A DNA stretch of 64,000 nucleotides from Streptomyces sp. SirexAA-E. GTDB taxonomy: Bacteria > Actinomycetota > Actinomycetes > Streptomycetales > Streptomycetaceae. Both the position numbers and the translations under genes were made by a program. The stretch covers positions 434,001 through 498,000 of the forward strand of contig NC_015953.1 of assembly GCF_000177195.2 (NCBI RefSeq), in the 5' to 3' direction. Below the pieces are notes generated by a model. That model worked only from the letters and a program-made list of their open reading frames with translations, had not been told where the DNA came from and did not search any database. Positions 8,508 through 16,149 of this stretch are shown here, in pieces; positions within the stretch are counted from its first letter, which is position 1, and the number at the start of each line of letters is the position of its first letter.

Positions 8508-9356
8508 TCACGGCGCGGGCGGGTCGTAGGGCAGGGGCGCGCCGGGGTGCGGGGCGGCGGCGCACGCGCCGTCGAGCCGGATGCGGTGCTCCATGACGGT
8601 GGCGGGATCGTCGACGACGTCCGCCCGGCCGCCGGGGGTCTCCAGGACGGCGCGGTCGCCGACCTCCGGGACGGGTACACGCAGCAGGTGCAGCGGCGGC
8701 ACCGCGGTCATGGGGTGCGGAGGGGCGTCGAGGGGCACGATCTGGACGGTGAGGTGCGGCCGGTCCGCGGCCTCGGCCAGCATCGCCCGCTGCTCGGCCA
8801 TCACCCCGGCGTCGCCGACCCGGGTGTGCAGGGCGGCGGCCGGCAGCAGGGCCCACAGCGTGGCGCCCCGTTCCGCCAGGCGCCGCTGCCGCTGCCCGAG
8901 CAGTTCCACGCGCCGGTCCCGCCGGGCGGGGGTGTCGGCGGGGTACCGGGTCCGGCAGAGGGCCGCCGCGTAGGCGGAGGTGCGCAGCAGCTCGGGTACG
9001 AGGGCGGGGTGCCAGGTCCGCACCAGGCTCGCGGACGACTCGATGCCGATGACCTCCTGCTGCCAGGACTCCATGGCGTCCCGCCAGTCGTGCCACCAGC
9101 CGGGCAGATTGGCGGCGCCCAGGCCCGTCATGATCGGTTCGGCCTCGGCGGCGGGGACTCCGTAACGGTCCAGGAGGGTGCGCACCTGGCGGGCGTCCAG
9201 CCCGGTCTCGGCGCGTTCGATGCGCCGTACGGTCGCCGGGTGCGCGTCCAGGGCGCGGGCCGCCGCCTGGAGGCTCACACCCGCGCGTTCGCGCAGTGTG
9301 CGCAGCCGCGCGGCAAGGACACGGTGCTCGACCGTGGGGCCGGATCGGGGCCTCAT
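8508..9356 (-). CDS. XRE-family regulator with DUF5753
   Basis: 282 residues. An N-terminal helix-turn-helix of the XRE class spans about residues 12-65 (LAARLRTLRERAGVSLQAAARAL...TVRRIERAE). A DUF5753 domain fills the rest (WW.DWRDAMESWQQEVIGIESSA, then E.LRTSAYAAAL). This architecture is very common in Streptomyces, usually next to a DUF397 protein and an RsbW-like ATPase, and includes developmental regulators such as BldB-region and WhiJ-type proteins. Here the ATPase gene is divergent and no DUF397 gene is present. The ATG at 9356 has GGGAAGG upstream. The divergent promoter region contains the inverted repeat at 9410-9429, its likely binding site. Confidence 0.9.
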   Translation of the reverse strand: MRPRSGPTVEHRVLAARLRTLRERAGVSLQAAARALDAHPATVRRIERAETGLDARQVRTLLDRYGVPAAEAEPIMTGLGAANLPGWWHDWRDAMESWQQEVIGIESSASLVRTWHPALVPELLRTSAYAAALCRTRYPADTPARRDRRVELLGQRQRRLAERGATLWALLPAAALHTRVGDAGVMAEQRAMLAEAADRPHLTVQIVPLDAPPHPMTAVPPLHLLRVPVPEVGDRAVLETPGGRADVVDDPATVMEHRIRLDGACAAAPHPGAPLPYDPPAP

Positions 9357-9409
9357 GCGGGTGCCTTCCCGGTGGTGCGGAATCGGAGGAGCTGGAGCAT
9401 TCTGTCGCT

Positions 9410-9429
9410 TGCAAAGTGTGCGCTTTGCA
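9410..9429. promoter_or_regulatory. Inverted repeat TGCAAAG-N6-CTTTGCA between XRE regulator and ATPase gene
   Basis: A perfect 7-base inverted repeat separated by TGTGCG, 53 bases upstream of the XRE gene and 14 bases upstream of the divergent ATPase ATG. Its position suits an operator for both genes, probably bound by the adjacent XRE-DUF5753 protein. Confidence 0.6.
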
Positions 9430-9443
9430 CCGAGAGTACATAC

Positions 9444-10025
9444 ATGTCGGAAATAGCCACGTGTGCTCGGCGCGCCCCGGGGGACGCCGGCGGCCGGAGC
9501 GCACTGACCTGGTGGGTCCCCCGCCTCCCCGAAGGCGTCCCCGAAGCGAGGCACCGCGCGCAGGAGGCGATGCGGGGCTGGGGCGAACCCGGTGACCGCG
9601 TCGAGACGGCCGCCCTGGTCGTGACGGAACTGGTCACGAACGCGGTGCAGCACACGGCGGGGCGGCGGATCAGGTGCCGTCTCCTGCGGTCGGCCGACGG
9701 GGTGCGCGTCTGCGTGTGGAACCGCGGGCGGGCGCGTGTGCCCTCGCCGTCGCGCTCCGTGGACGCCGGTGCCGCCCCTCCGGGGCCCCGCGCGCCACTC
9801 CCCCGCCGTCCGGAGACGCCCTCCGGGCGACTGGTCCGGGGCGGGACGCCCGAGGCACCGGGGCGCCTGTCCGCCGACGGCGCGCACGTCCCCGCGGACG
9901 TGGACGCCTTCGACCTCGCCTCCCTCTCCGAGGACGGCCGGGGCCTGATGCTGGTGGACGCCCTGGCGGTCCGCTGGGGGACGCGCACCAGCCTGTCCGG
10001 GCGGCTGGTCTGGGCCGACCTGTGA
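9444..10025 (+). CDS. RsbW-like ATP-binding protein (HATPase_c_2) with Pro-rich insertion
   Basis: 193 residues. The N-box helix is present as VVTELVTNAVQHT (about residues 57-69), and the ATP-lid glycine motif as SEDGRGLMLVDAL near residue 170. These are features of the GHKL serine-kinase/anti-sigma class typified by RsbW and SpoIIAB, acting in partner switching. Between the two motifs is an unusually long Pro/Arg-rich insertion of about 75 residues (VPSPSRSV to PADVDAF) where family members normally have about 25. The usual DxGxG box is degenerate (VWNRGRAR). It may therefore have lost kinase activity or gained an interaction loop. The ATG at 9444 is in frame; it is divergent from the XRE-DUF5753 gene, the standard Streptomyces pairing. 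Confidence 0.8.
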   Translation: MSEIATCARRAPGDAGGRSALTWWVPRLPEGVPEARHRAQEAMRGWGEPGDRVETAALVVTELVTNAVQHTAGRRIRCRLLRSADGVRVCVWNRGRARVPSPSRSVDAGAAPPGPRAPLPRRPETPSGRLVRGGTPEAPGRLSADGAHVPADVDAFDLASLSEDGRGLMLVDALAVRWGTRTSLSGRLVWADL

Positions 10026-10041
10026 AGGCCGGCCCGGCGGA

Positions 10042-10743
10042 TCAGACGGGCGCCGTCCGGCACTCGGGGTGACCCCAGCCGTTGGGGTTCTTCGCGATCA
10101 TGTCCTTGGCCGCGTACGGCTTCCCGCAGTGGCACCGGCCCGCGAACTTCGCGCGGATCGTCGCCCCGGCACGCGCGGCCCTGCCCGCACCGGAGGCTCC
10201 CGGAGCGGTCGCTGCCCGGCTCTTCGCCGGGCGGCCTTTGGTCGCCCGCGCGGGCGCCGGCACCGGCTCCGGCGAGCCGTACGCCGTCCCGGCCGCCTGC
10301 TGCGAGACGGCCGCCTCGCTCGCGGCCTGGTCGGCGAGCGCGTTGAGCGGGTCGCCGTCGACCTGGTGCGCCGGCACGTAGCGGAAGCTGACGCCTCGGC
10401 CGTCGAGCAGGCCGTCGATCTCGACCACCAGCTCCCGGTTGGCCACCGGCTTGCCGCCCGACGTCTTCCACCCGTTGCGCTTCCAGCCGGGCAGCCACTT
10501 GGTGACGGCGTTCATCGCGTACTGGGAGTCCATGCGCACCTCGACCGGCACCGTCGGGTCGGTGGACGCCAGCAGTTCCCGCAGCGCGGTGAGTTCGGCG
10601 ATGTTGTTGGTGGCGCTGCCGAGCGGCCCCGCCTCCCAGCGCTGCGGGCGCCCCTGCGCGTCGGCCACGACCCACGCCCAGGCGGCCGGTCCCGGATTTC
10701 CCTTGGATGCGCCGTCACACGCGGCGATGATGCGGTCTTCCAT
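10042..10743 (-). CDS. rnhA: Ribonuclease HI with C-terminal zinc-finger-like extension
   Basis: 233 residues. Residues 1-145 form a type 1 RNase H domain that degrades the RNA strand of RNA-DNA hybrids. Catalytic acidic residues are visible: D10 (ACDGASKGNPGP), E50 (TNNIAELTAL), D72 (VRMDSQYAM), D138 (LNALAD), with H126 in VPAHQVDGD. A low-complexity Ala/Pro/Arg linker (about 146-195) leads to a C-terminal segment with CHCGKPY...GWGHPEC, which looks like a small Cys/His metal site. E. coli RNase HI is about 155 residues, so this tail is extra. It is convergent with the ATPase gene, 16 bases from its stop. The extension could aid substrate binding, an inference only. Confidence 0.93.
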   Translation of the reverse strand: MEDRIIAACDGASKGNPGPAAWAWVVADAQGRPQRWEAGPLGSATNNIAELTALRELLASTDPTVPVEVRMDSQYAMNAVTKWLPGWKRNGWKTSGGKPVANRELVVEIDGLLDGRGVSFRYVPAHQVDGDPLNALADQAASEAAVSQQAAGTAYGSPEPVPAPARATKGRPAKSRAATAPGASGAGRAARAGATIRAKFAGRCHCGKPYAAKDMIAKNPNGWGHPECRTAPV

Positions 10744-10768
10744 GCCCCGATCATGCCAGCCCGGCGGG

Positions 10769-11563
10769 TCAGGGCACGATCGAGTCGATGTAGCCGCCGT
10801 CCACGCGCACCGCGGCCCCCGTGGTGGCGGACGCCTGCGGCGAGCTGAGGTAGACGATCATGTGCGCGATCTCCTCGGGCTCGATGAGCCGCTGCACCAG
10901 GGACTGCGGGCGGTGGCGGCGCATGAACTCGCGCTGGGCCTCGTCCCAGGGCAGGTCGTCCCCGACCAGCTCCCGGACGAAGTCCTCGACGCCGCCGGTG
11001 TGGGTGGGTCCGGCGATCACCGAGTTCACCGTCACCCCGGTGCCCGCGGCCTCCTTGGCGAAGCCGCGCGAGACGGCCAGCAGCGCCGTCTTCGACATCC
11101 CGTAGTGGATCATCTCGGCGGGGATCCCGATCGCGGAGTCGCTCGCGACGTTCAGCACCCGGCCCCAGCCGCGATCCGTCATGCCGGGAAGGTAGCGGCG
11201 GATCAGCCGGACCGCGCTGAGCACGTTCGTCTCGAAGTAGGTGCGCCACTCCTCGTCCGTGATCTCCAGAGGCGGACGGGAGGCGAAGACGCCGAGGTTG
11301 TTGACGAGGACGTCCACGGCCGGAACGGCCTCGTACAGCTGCTCCTCACCACGCTCCGTGGTCAGGTCGCAGGCAACCGCGAGGACGTCGGCGCCGGGCA
11401 CGTTCCCGCGCAGCCCGTCGGCCGCGGCGTCCAGCCGCTCCCTGCCGCGCCCGGTCAGTACGACCCGGGCCCCCGCCTCGGCGAGCCCGGTGGCGACGGC
11501 GAGGCCGATGCCCTGGGATGAGCCGGTGACGACCGCGGTCCTGCCGGCCAGATCGATGCGCAT
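10769..11563 (-). CDS. SDR-family oxidoreductase
   Basis: 264 residues, a classical short-chain dehydrogenase/reductase. The NAD(P)-binding motif is TGSSQGIG near residues 14-21. Arg in LTGRGRE after the second strand hints at NADP preference. The NNLG motif, catalytic Ser in NVASDSA, and the YGMSK active-site Tyr/Lys are all present. The C-terminal GAAVRVDGGYIDSIVP is usual. The substrate is unknown; 3-oxoacyl or sugar-type SDRs look alike. The ATG at 11563 is preceded by AAAGGA; the longer in-frame extension upstream is low-complexity and rejected. The RNase HI gene lies 25 bases downstream. Confidence 0.9.
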   Translation of the reverse strand: MRIDLAGRTAVVTGSSQGIGLAVATGLAEAGARVVLTGRGRERLDAAADGLRGNVPGADVLAVACDLTTERGEEQLYEAVPAVDVLVNNLGVFASRPPLEITDEEWRTYFETNVLSAVRLIRRYLPGMTDRGWGRVLNVASDSAIGIPAEMIHYGMSKTALLAVSRGFAKEAAGTGVTVNSVIAGPTHTGGVEDFVRELVGDDLPWDEAQREFMRRHRPQSLVQRLIEPEEIAHMIVYLSSPQASATTGAAVRVDGGYIDSIVP

Positions 11564-11736
11564 ACGACGGTCCTTTCGTCCCACGTCCACGGTGCGGGTG
11601 TCGTCCTCCACCCTGGCAGTCCGGGGGCCGACGCGCTCTCCGCCGCACCGTCGTCGCGCGGGCCGAGGCTCCGAAGCCCCTCGGTCCGCGTGCCCCGGGC
11701 CGCGCGGAGCACACGCGTGGAGCCCGTGGACGCCGA

Positions 11737-11770
11737 CGCCGCGGGGCCCCGGCAAGGGGGCCCCGCGGCG
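11737..11770 (-). terminator. Intrinsic-type terminator hairpin after cyclophilin gene
   Basis: A perfect 14-base-pair stem (CGCCGCGGGGCCCC on the left arm) with the 6-base loop GGCAAG lies 30 bases past the cyclophilin stop on the minus strand. There is no U-tract, as usual for Streptomyces. The remaining 236-base gap to the SDR start shows no gene. Confidence 0.8.
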
Positions 11771-11799
11771 GGTGTCGCGGGTCGCTCGGAGCGGATCGC

Positions 11800-12297
11800 T
11801 CAGAGAACGCCGGACGCGGAGACGGCGATCGGTGCCTTGGTCTGGCCCGACTGGGAGCCGTAGGACTCGATCTTGCGGACGAGCGCCAGGCTGTCCTCGT
11901 CGGCGACCTCACCGAAGACGACGTGCTTGCCGTCCAGCCACGGGGTGGCGACGGTGGTGATGAAGAACTGCGAACCGTTGGTGTTCGGGCCCGCGTTGGC
12001 CATCGACAGCAGGCCGGGCTTGGTGTGCTTCAGCGTGAAGTTCTCGTCGGCGAACTTCTCACCGTAGATGCTCTTGCCGCCGGTGCCGTTGCCGCGGGTG
12101 AAGTCGCCGCCCTGGAGCATGAAGTCCGGGATGACACGGTGGAACGGGGATCCGGCGTAGCCGAAGCCCTTCTCACCGGTGGCCAGCGCGCGGAAGTTCT
12201 CCGCGGTCTTGGGTGCTACGTCGTCGAACAGGTTGAACACGATCCGCCCGGCGGGCTTGTCGTCGATGGTGATGTCGAAATACGCCTTGATGGTCAT
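11800..12297 (-). CDS. Peptidyl-prolyl cis-trans isomerase, cyclophilin type
   Basis: 165 residues, a complete single-domain cyclophilin of the eukaryote-like type known from Streptomyces. It catalyses proline isomerisation in protein folding and is cytoplasmic, since no signal peptide is seen. Active-site motifs are [14 protein letters not shown], with the catalytic Arg, and [23 protein letters not shown] carries the Trp that in many cyclophilins confers cyclosporin binding. The GEKGFGY insertion near residue 42 is the eukaryote-like loop. It has its own terminator downstream, so it is probably monocistronic. Confidence 0.95.
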   Translation of the reverse strand: MTIKAYFDITIDDKPAGRIVFNLFDDVAPKTAENFRALATGEKGFGYAGSPFHRVIPDFMLQGGDFTRGNGTGGKSIYGEKFADENFTLKHTKPGLLSMANAGPNTNGSQFFITTVATPWLDGKHVVFGEVADEDSLALVRKIESYGSQSGQTKAPIAVSASGVL

Positions 12298-12400
12298 GGG
12301 TCCATCCTGACATCACCGGCCGCTTCCCCGTGCACGGACCCCGCCCGACGCGGCTCCCCGCCGCGCTGCCGCGGGGCTCCGCCGCCGCGCGCGGGAGCTC

Positions 12401-12736
12401 TCAGGTGGCGGCCCCGCCGCCGCTGCTCGCCCCCGGCCGGACCACACGGACCCGCCGTACGAACGGGACCGCGCCCTTCTGGACCCCCGCGGTCCCGCCG
12501 CGGGCGAGCAGCGCACGCGTGCGGGCCCGCAGGACGAGGCGCGAGGGCGCGATCCGGGCACGCTGCCCCCCTCCGGTGACCAGGGCGTTCACGGATGCCA
12601 TCGGGTCGACCGGCACCGCCCTGGCGAGCAGGACGCCCACGGCCAGCGGCAGCAGGGTCACGGCGAGCGCCGTGCCGGCGGAGGTGAGGTTCTGGACGCG
12701 GGGATGCCGCTCTGCTTCACGGGCCATGCGTCCCAT
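12401..12736 (-). CDS. Hypothetical small membrane protein
   Basis: 111 residues with no recognised family. One clear hydrophobic segment at about residues 20-40 (AGTALAVTLLPLAVGVLLARAV) follows a short basic/polar N-terminus (MGRMAREAERHPRVQNL), so a single-pass protein is likely. The C-terminal half is Arg/Ala-rich and polar. Frame and third-position GC bias fit coding on this strand, but the overlapping opposite frame is also open, so confidence is moderate. It sits between the cyclophilin and DUF6221 genes, all on the minus strand. A GC hairpin at about 12356-12376 downstream could end its transcript. Confidence 0.5.
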   Translation of the reverse strand: MGRMAREAERHPRVQNLTSAGTALAVTLLPLAVGVLLARAVPVDPMASVNALVTGGGQRARIAPSRLVLRARTRALLARGGTAGVQKGAVPFVRRVRVVRPGASSGGGAAT

Positions 12737-12827
12737 TCGACCAGCGGCCGGTCCGCACGGGACCGGTCGACGTACTCAGCCTGCCCGCGGCCGGATACTC
12801 ATCCGGCGCCCGACGGCGGCGCGGTGG

Positions 12828-13253
12828 TCAGTCCTCCGGGTCGCCGGACGGGCCCCAGTGGGAGAACCGGGGCAGCCACTTCACCCGGTAGTCGGGGTGG
12901 CCGGCGTGCTCGGCGGCCATCTGCCGGACGACGAATCCCAGCCCCACTGCCCGGCCCGAGGAGAAGTCCTGCCGCGGCCGGTCCGTGTCCAGGGACGCGA
13001 TCTCCTCGTACTCGTCCAGCAGGACCCGGTTCGTCTCGATGCGCTGGAGTGTGCGCGCCGGGTCCTGGAGGGCGATGTGGCGGTCGTAGCCGCGGGACCG
13101 CACGACGAAGGCGATGCCTCCGGTCCGGTCGTGCACCTCGCCGGGTACCTCTGCGGGGCACCGCCATCCGTCCCCTCCGGCCTCCTGCGCCACGCGCTCC
13201 TCGTCGGCGAGGCGCGCGCGTACGAAAGCCAGCAGGTCCGAGTTGTCTGCCAT
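12828..13253 (-). CDS. DUF6221 family protein
   Basis: 141 residues resembling the Streptomyces DUF6221 family, small cytoplasmic proteins of unknown function, often prophage- or accessory-linked. Features matching the family: N-terminal LLAFVRARLADEERVAQEAGG; the central RHIALQDPARTLQRIETNR; and the C-terminal GFVVRQMAAEHAGHPDYRVKW, where HPDYR.W is the hallmark. No catalytic motif is visible. The start ATG at 13253 gives the family's usual N-terminus. It lies beside the decayed phosphatase region upstream. Confidence 0.8.
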   Translation of the reverse strand: MADNSDLLAFVRARLADEERVAQEAGGDGWRCPAEVPGEVHDRTGGIAFVVRSRGYDRHIALQDPARTLQRIETNRVLLDEYEEIASLDTDRPRQDFSSGRAVGLGFVVRQMAAEHAGHPDYRVKWLPRFSHWGPSGDPED

Positions 13254-13401
13254 CTGGTTGCGAACCCTTCTCCGTCACAGGCAGGCACGACGATATACGC
13301 GCACCGGCGGCGGGCCGCTGCCCGACCAGCAGAGAATGCCTCACGAGCGTGTCTCGGACGCACTCGGGACCGGACACCGTCCGTGTGCCGCCACGTCCGC
13401 G

Positions 13402-14200
13402 TCAGCCCGGTACGGCGGGGCGTGCGGCCGGCAGCAGCGCGATGTCGTCGGGGCGGTTCTCGTCCTGGCCCACCTGTGCGACGACCCGGCCGACCGCCTC
13501 GGCGAGCGGCGTCCCGCCCACCCCGGCCAAGGTCGTGCGCAGCCGTTCGGTGCCCTCGTCGATGTACTCCCCGGCCTGTTCCACCAGACCGTCGGTGAAC
13601 GGCGCGAGCACGTCCCCCGGGGCGAGGCACAGCTCGGTGGGCGGGTACGACGCCTTCGGGTCGACGCCGAGCTCGACTCCGCCCGCTGCCGGGGTCGAGC
13701 AGCACGTGGCAGCAGCTGGCGAACTGCCCGGGGTCGAGGCCGGGAAGGCGCGGGCCCCCACGCCGGTGTCCATGGGGGTGCCCGGGCAGGCCCCGGCCGG
13801 CTTCTCCATGGACTCGGTCTCCCGGGCGAGGTGGAGGCGCCGCTCGCGCTGGAGGCAGATGGCGAGCTGCCGGCCGCCGAACGCGGGCAGCAGCTCCTCG
13901 GTGACCACGGCGGCGCATGGCCTCCTCGGCGTCACCTAGGTACACCGGCCGGCCGGAGCGGTAGGCCTCCGCGACCGGAAAGGAGCGGGTTGACGCCACC
14001 AGGGGCGCGTCAGTCGGCCCGGCAGCCCGGCGGGCACCGCCATCAGCAGGATCCCGGGCTCCCGGAGCGCAGGTGGACGCCGCCGACGTATCCGCCGACG
14101 GCATCCACCGCGCTCATCACCGCGCGAGCCGCCACCGGGGACAGCCCGTCGGGGGCGCGGCTGCCGTCCGGTCTCGGGGTCGCACAGACAGGGTGCGCAG
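13402..14200 (-). pseudogene. Decayed SpoIIE/PP2C phosphatase with GAF-like region
   Basis: Pieces of one protein family appear in successive reading frames on the minus strand. Around 14045-14150: LSPVAARAVMSAVDAVGGYVGGVHLRSGSPG. Near 13990-14050: GLPGRLTRPWWRQ. Near 13920-13990: SFPVAEAYRSGRPVYLGDAEEAMRR. At 13402-13935 the PP2C end: LAPGDVLAPFTDGLVEQ...RPDDIALL. Intact relatives run these segments in one frame, GAF-like region then PP2C. At least two frame changes are needed, and much of the central PP2C domain (the metal-binding GDWxD/GHG region) is absent. It is therefore a non-functional remnant. The 148-base strip 13254-13401 holds nothing else recognisable. Confidence 0.75.
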
Positions 14201-14248
14201 CCGCGCTCCGGCGCGCACGTCCACCCTTCGCCCGGTGGGCCTCGTGCG

Positions 14249-15163
14249 TCAGCCGCGCACGGGTACCGAGGGCTCGGTGCCCGCGTGGGCACACACCGAC
14301 GCGGCGACCTCGGAGGCGAAGGCCAGCATGGCTCGCAGCTCCTGGGGGGCCGGCCGTGCGGTGAAGGCGCCCCGGGCGGCCATGGCGTTGAGCAGACCCG
14401 CGACGAAGGCGTCGCCCGCGCCGATCGTGTTGACGACCTCGACGGGGACGGCCGGGACGGACACCGGCGGGGCGCCCTCGGTCCAGGCCGTACTTCCCCG
14501 GGCGCCTCTGGTCAGGACGACCAGCCGCCCGCCGTCCGCCAGCGACCGGCAGGTGTCCTCCGGTGCGGCCTCGGGCCACAGCCGCTCCAGATCCTCGTCG
14601 CTCGCCTTGACGACGTGCGCGAGGCCGCAGAGTCTCCGCAGCGCCGCCCGGCCCCGCTCCGGGTCCAGGGTGCGGTCCAGGCGGACGTTGGGGTCCACCA
14701 CGAGGAGGGACCGCTCGGCGGCGGCGAGCGCCGTCGCCCGCACGGCCTTCGCCGCGGGGTCCACCACGGCGGCGAGCCCGCCGACGTACACGGCGCCGAA
14801 CCCGGCGGCGTGCGCCGAGAGGTCCGGCAGCCGGAACGTCGCCGTGTCCTGGAGGTGGAAGTGGTATCCCGTGCCGTCGGCGCCCGGGTCGGCGACGGCC
14901 AGCGCGGTGGGCAGGTCCGAGCGCGCGCAGAGATCGAGGCCGACCCCGGCCGCCAGCAGCCGTGCCTGGACGCTGCGGGCGAAGCCGTCGCCGCCGAGGC
15001 CGCCCGCGAACACGGTCGGCGTGCCGAGCCGGGCCAGGGCGACGGCGACGTTGGCCGGCGCGCCGCCGAACTGGGCGGCCCGTACGTCACCGTCCCCGTC
15101 CTTCGGGACGAGGTCGACGAGGGCCTCGCCCACGACGAGGACCGAGCCGGAGCCGCCCGTCAC
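14249..15163 (-). CDS. PfkB-family sugar kinase (fructokinase-like)
   Basis: 304 residues. The ribokinase/PfkB fold is shown by the N-terminal GEALVDLVP and FGGAPANVAVALARLG, and by the C-terminal signature NTIGAGDAFVAGLL, where GAGD holds the catalytic base Asp and anion hole. It phosphorylates a ketose or similar sugar with ATP in the cytoplasm. The GTG start overlaps the dehydrogenase stop by 4 bases (GTGA), so the two are translationally coupled. In a polyol operon the dehydrogenase would make a ketose such as fructose and this kinase would trap it as the phosphate. Fructokinase is the best guess, but the substrate is inferred from context. Confidence 0.88.
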   Translation of the reverse strand: MTGGSGSVLVVGEALVDLVPKDGDGDVRAAQFGGAPANVAVALARLGTPTVFAGGLGGDGFARSVQARLLAAGVGLDLCARSDLPTALAVADPGADGTGYHFHLQDTATFRLPDLSAHAAGFGAVYVGGLAAVVDPAAKAVRATALAAAERSLLVVDPNVRLDRTLDPERGRAALRRLCGLAHVVKASDEDLERLWPEAAPEDTCRSLADGGRLVVLTRGARGSTAWTEGAPPVSVPAVPVEVVNTIGAGDAFVAGLLNAMAARGAFTARPAPQELRAMLAFASEVAASVCAHAGTEPSVPVRG

Positions 15164-16149
15164 GGCTGGACCACGATCTTGCGCCCGATGCCCGCCTTGA
15201 AGCGGTCGATGGCCTGCGGGTACTGCTCCAGCGGCAGCCGGTCGCTGATGAACACCGACGGGTCGAGCACACCGGTGGCGAAGAGCGCGGCGGCGCGTTC
15301 GTAGCTGTGCAGCACCGCCATCGAGCCGGTGATGGTGATCTCCTGGTTGTAGATGCGGTACGGCTCGATGACCGCGGTCGTCGCGTAGTCGGCGACCCCG
15401 AACTGGAGGAAGGTGCCGCCCTTGGCGACACGGCCCAGGCCGTCCTGGATGGCGGCCGCGTTGCCGGTCGCGTCGATGACGACGTCCCAGCCGCCGGGCT
15501 GCTCCAGCTCCTCGGCGCCCGCCGCCGACCGGGAGCAGCCGAGGAGGCCCGCGGTGCCGAGGCGGTCGGGGTTGACGTCCAGCACGTCCACGGAGGCCGC
15601 GCCGGTGCGCTTGGCGAGCTCCAGCATCATGAGGCCCATCGTGCCGGAGCCGTAGATCAGCACCTCGGCGCCGAGGGTGCTGCTGAGGACGTCGTAGCCC
15701 CGCACCGCGCAGGACAGCGGCTCGATGAGCGCGGCGTCCTTGACGTCGATGTGCTCGGGCAGTTTGACGCAGTTGGCGACGGGCGCCACGGCGAACTCCG
15801 CGGCGCCGCCGGCGACGGTGACGCCGATGGCGGCCCAGCGCTCGCAGAGGTTGCCCCGCCCGATGCGGCAGTAGCGGCACTCGTGGCAGTGCAGGGACGG
15901 ATCGACGGCGACCCGGTCGCCGACGGCCAGCTCCGTGACGTCACGGCCGATGCCCACGATCTCGCCGGCGAACTCGTGCCCCGGGACGATGGGCAGGGTG
16001 GGGGCGAACTCACCCTGCAGGATGTGCAGATCGGTACCGCACAGCCCGCAGGAGGCGACGGACACCACGACCTCGCGGGGGCCGGGGGTGGGGTCCGCGA
16101 CGGTGGTGACGGAGACCTTGCCGGGGGCTTCGACGATCGCTGCCCGCAT
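15160..16149 (-). CDS. Zinc-dependent medium-chain (polyol-type) dehydrogenase
   Basis: 329 residues, medium-chain alcohol dehydrogenase family. Catalytic zinc site: CGLCGTDLHI near residue 35 and GHEFAGEIVGIG. The structural-zinc lobe has four cysteines, CHECRYCRIGRGNLC. The nucleotide fold is shown by IYGSGTMGLMMLELAKR, and Asp in VLDVNPDRL suggests NAD preference. The closest functional relatives are sorbitol/xylitol/arabitol dehydrogenases, which oxidise polyols to ketoses. The stop of the upstream permease and this ATG overlap (TAATG), and the downstream kinase overlaps by 4 bases, so all five genes form one tight operon. The polyol assignment is inference from context. Confidence 0.88.
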   Translation of the reverse strand: MRAAIVEAPGKVSVTTVADPTPGPREVVVSVASCGLCGTDLHILQGEFAPTLPIVPGHEFAGEIVGIGRDVTELAVGDRVAVDPSLHCHECRYCRIGRGNLCERWAAIGVTVAGGAAEFAVAPVANCVKLPEHIDVKDAALIEPLSCAVRGYDVLSSTLGAEVLIYGSGTMGLMMLELAKRTGAASVDVLDVNPDRLGTAGLLGCSRSAAGAEELEQPGGWDVVIDATGNAAAIQDGLGRVAKGGTFLQFGVADYATTAVIEPYRIYNQEITITGSMAVLHSYERAAALFATGVLDPSVFISDRLPLEQYPQAIDRFKAGIGRKIVVQP

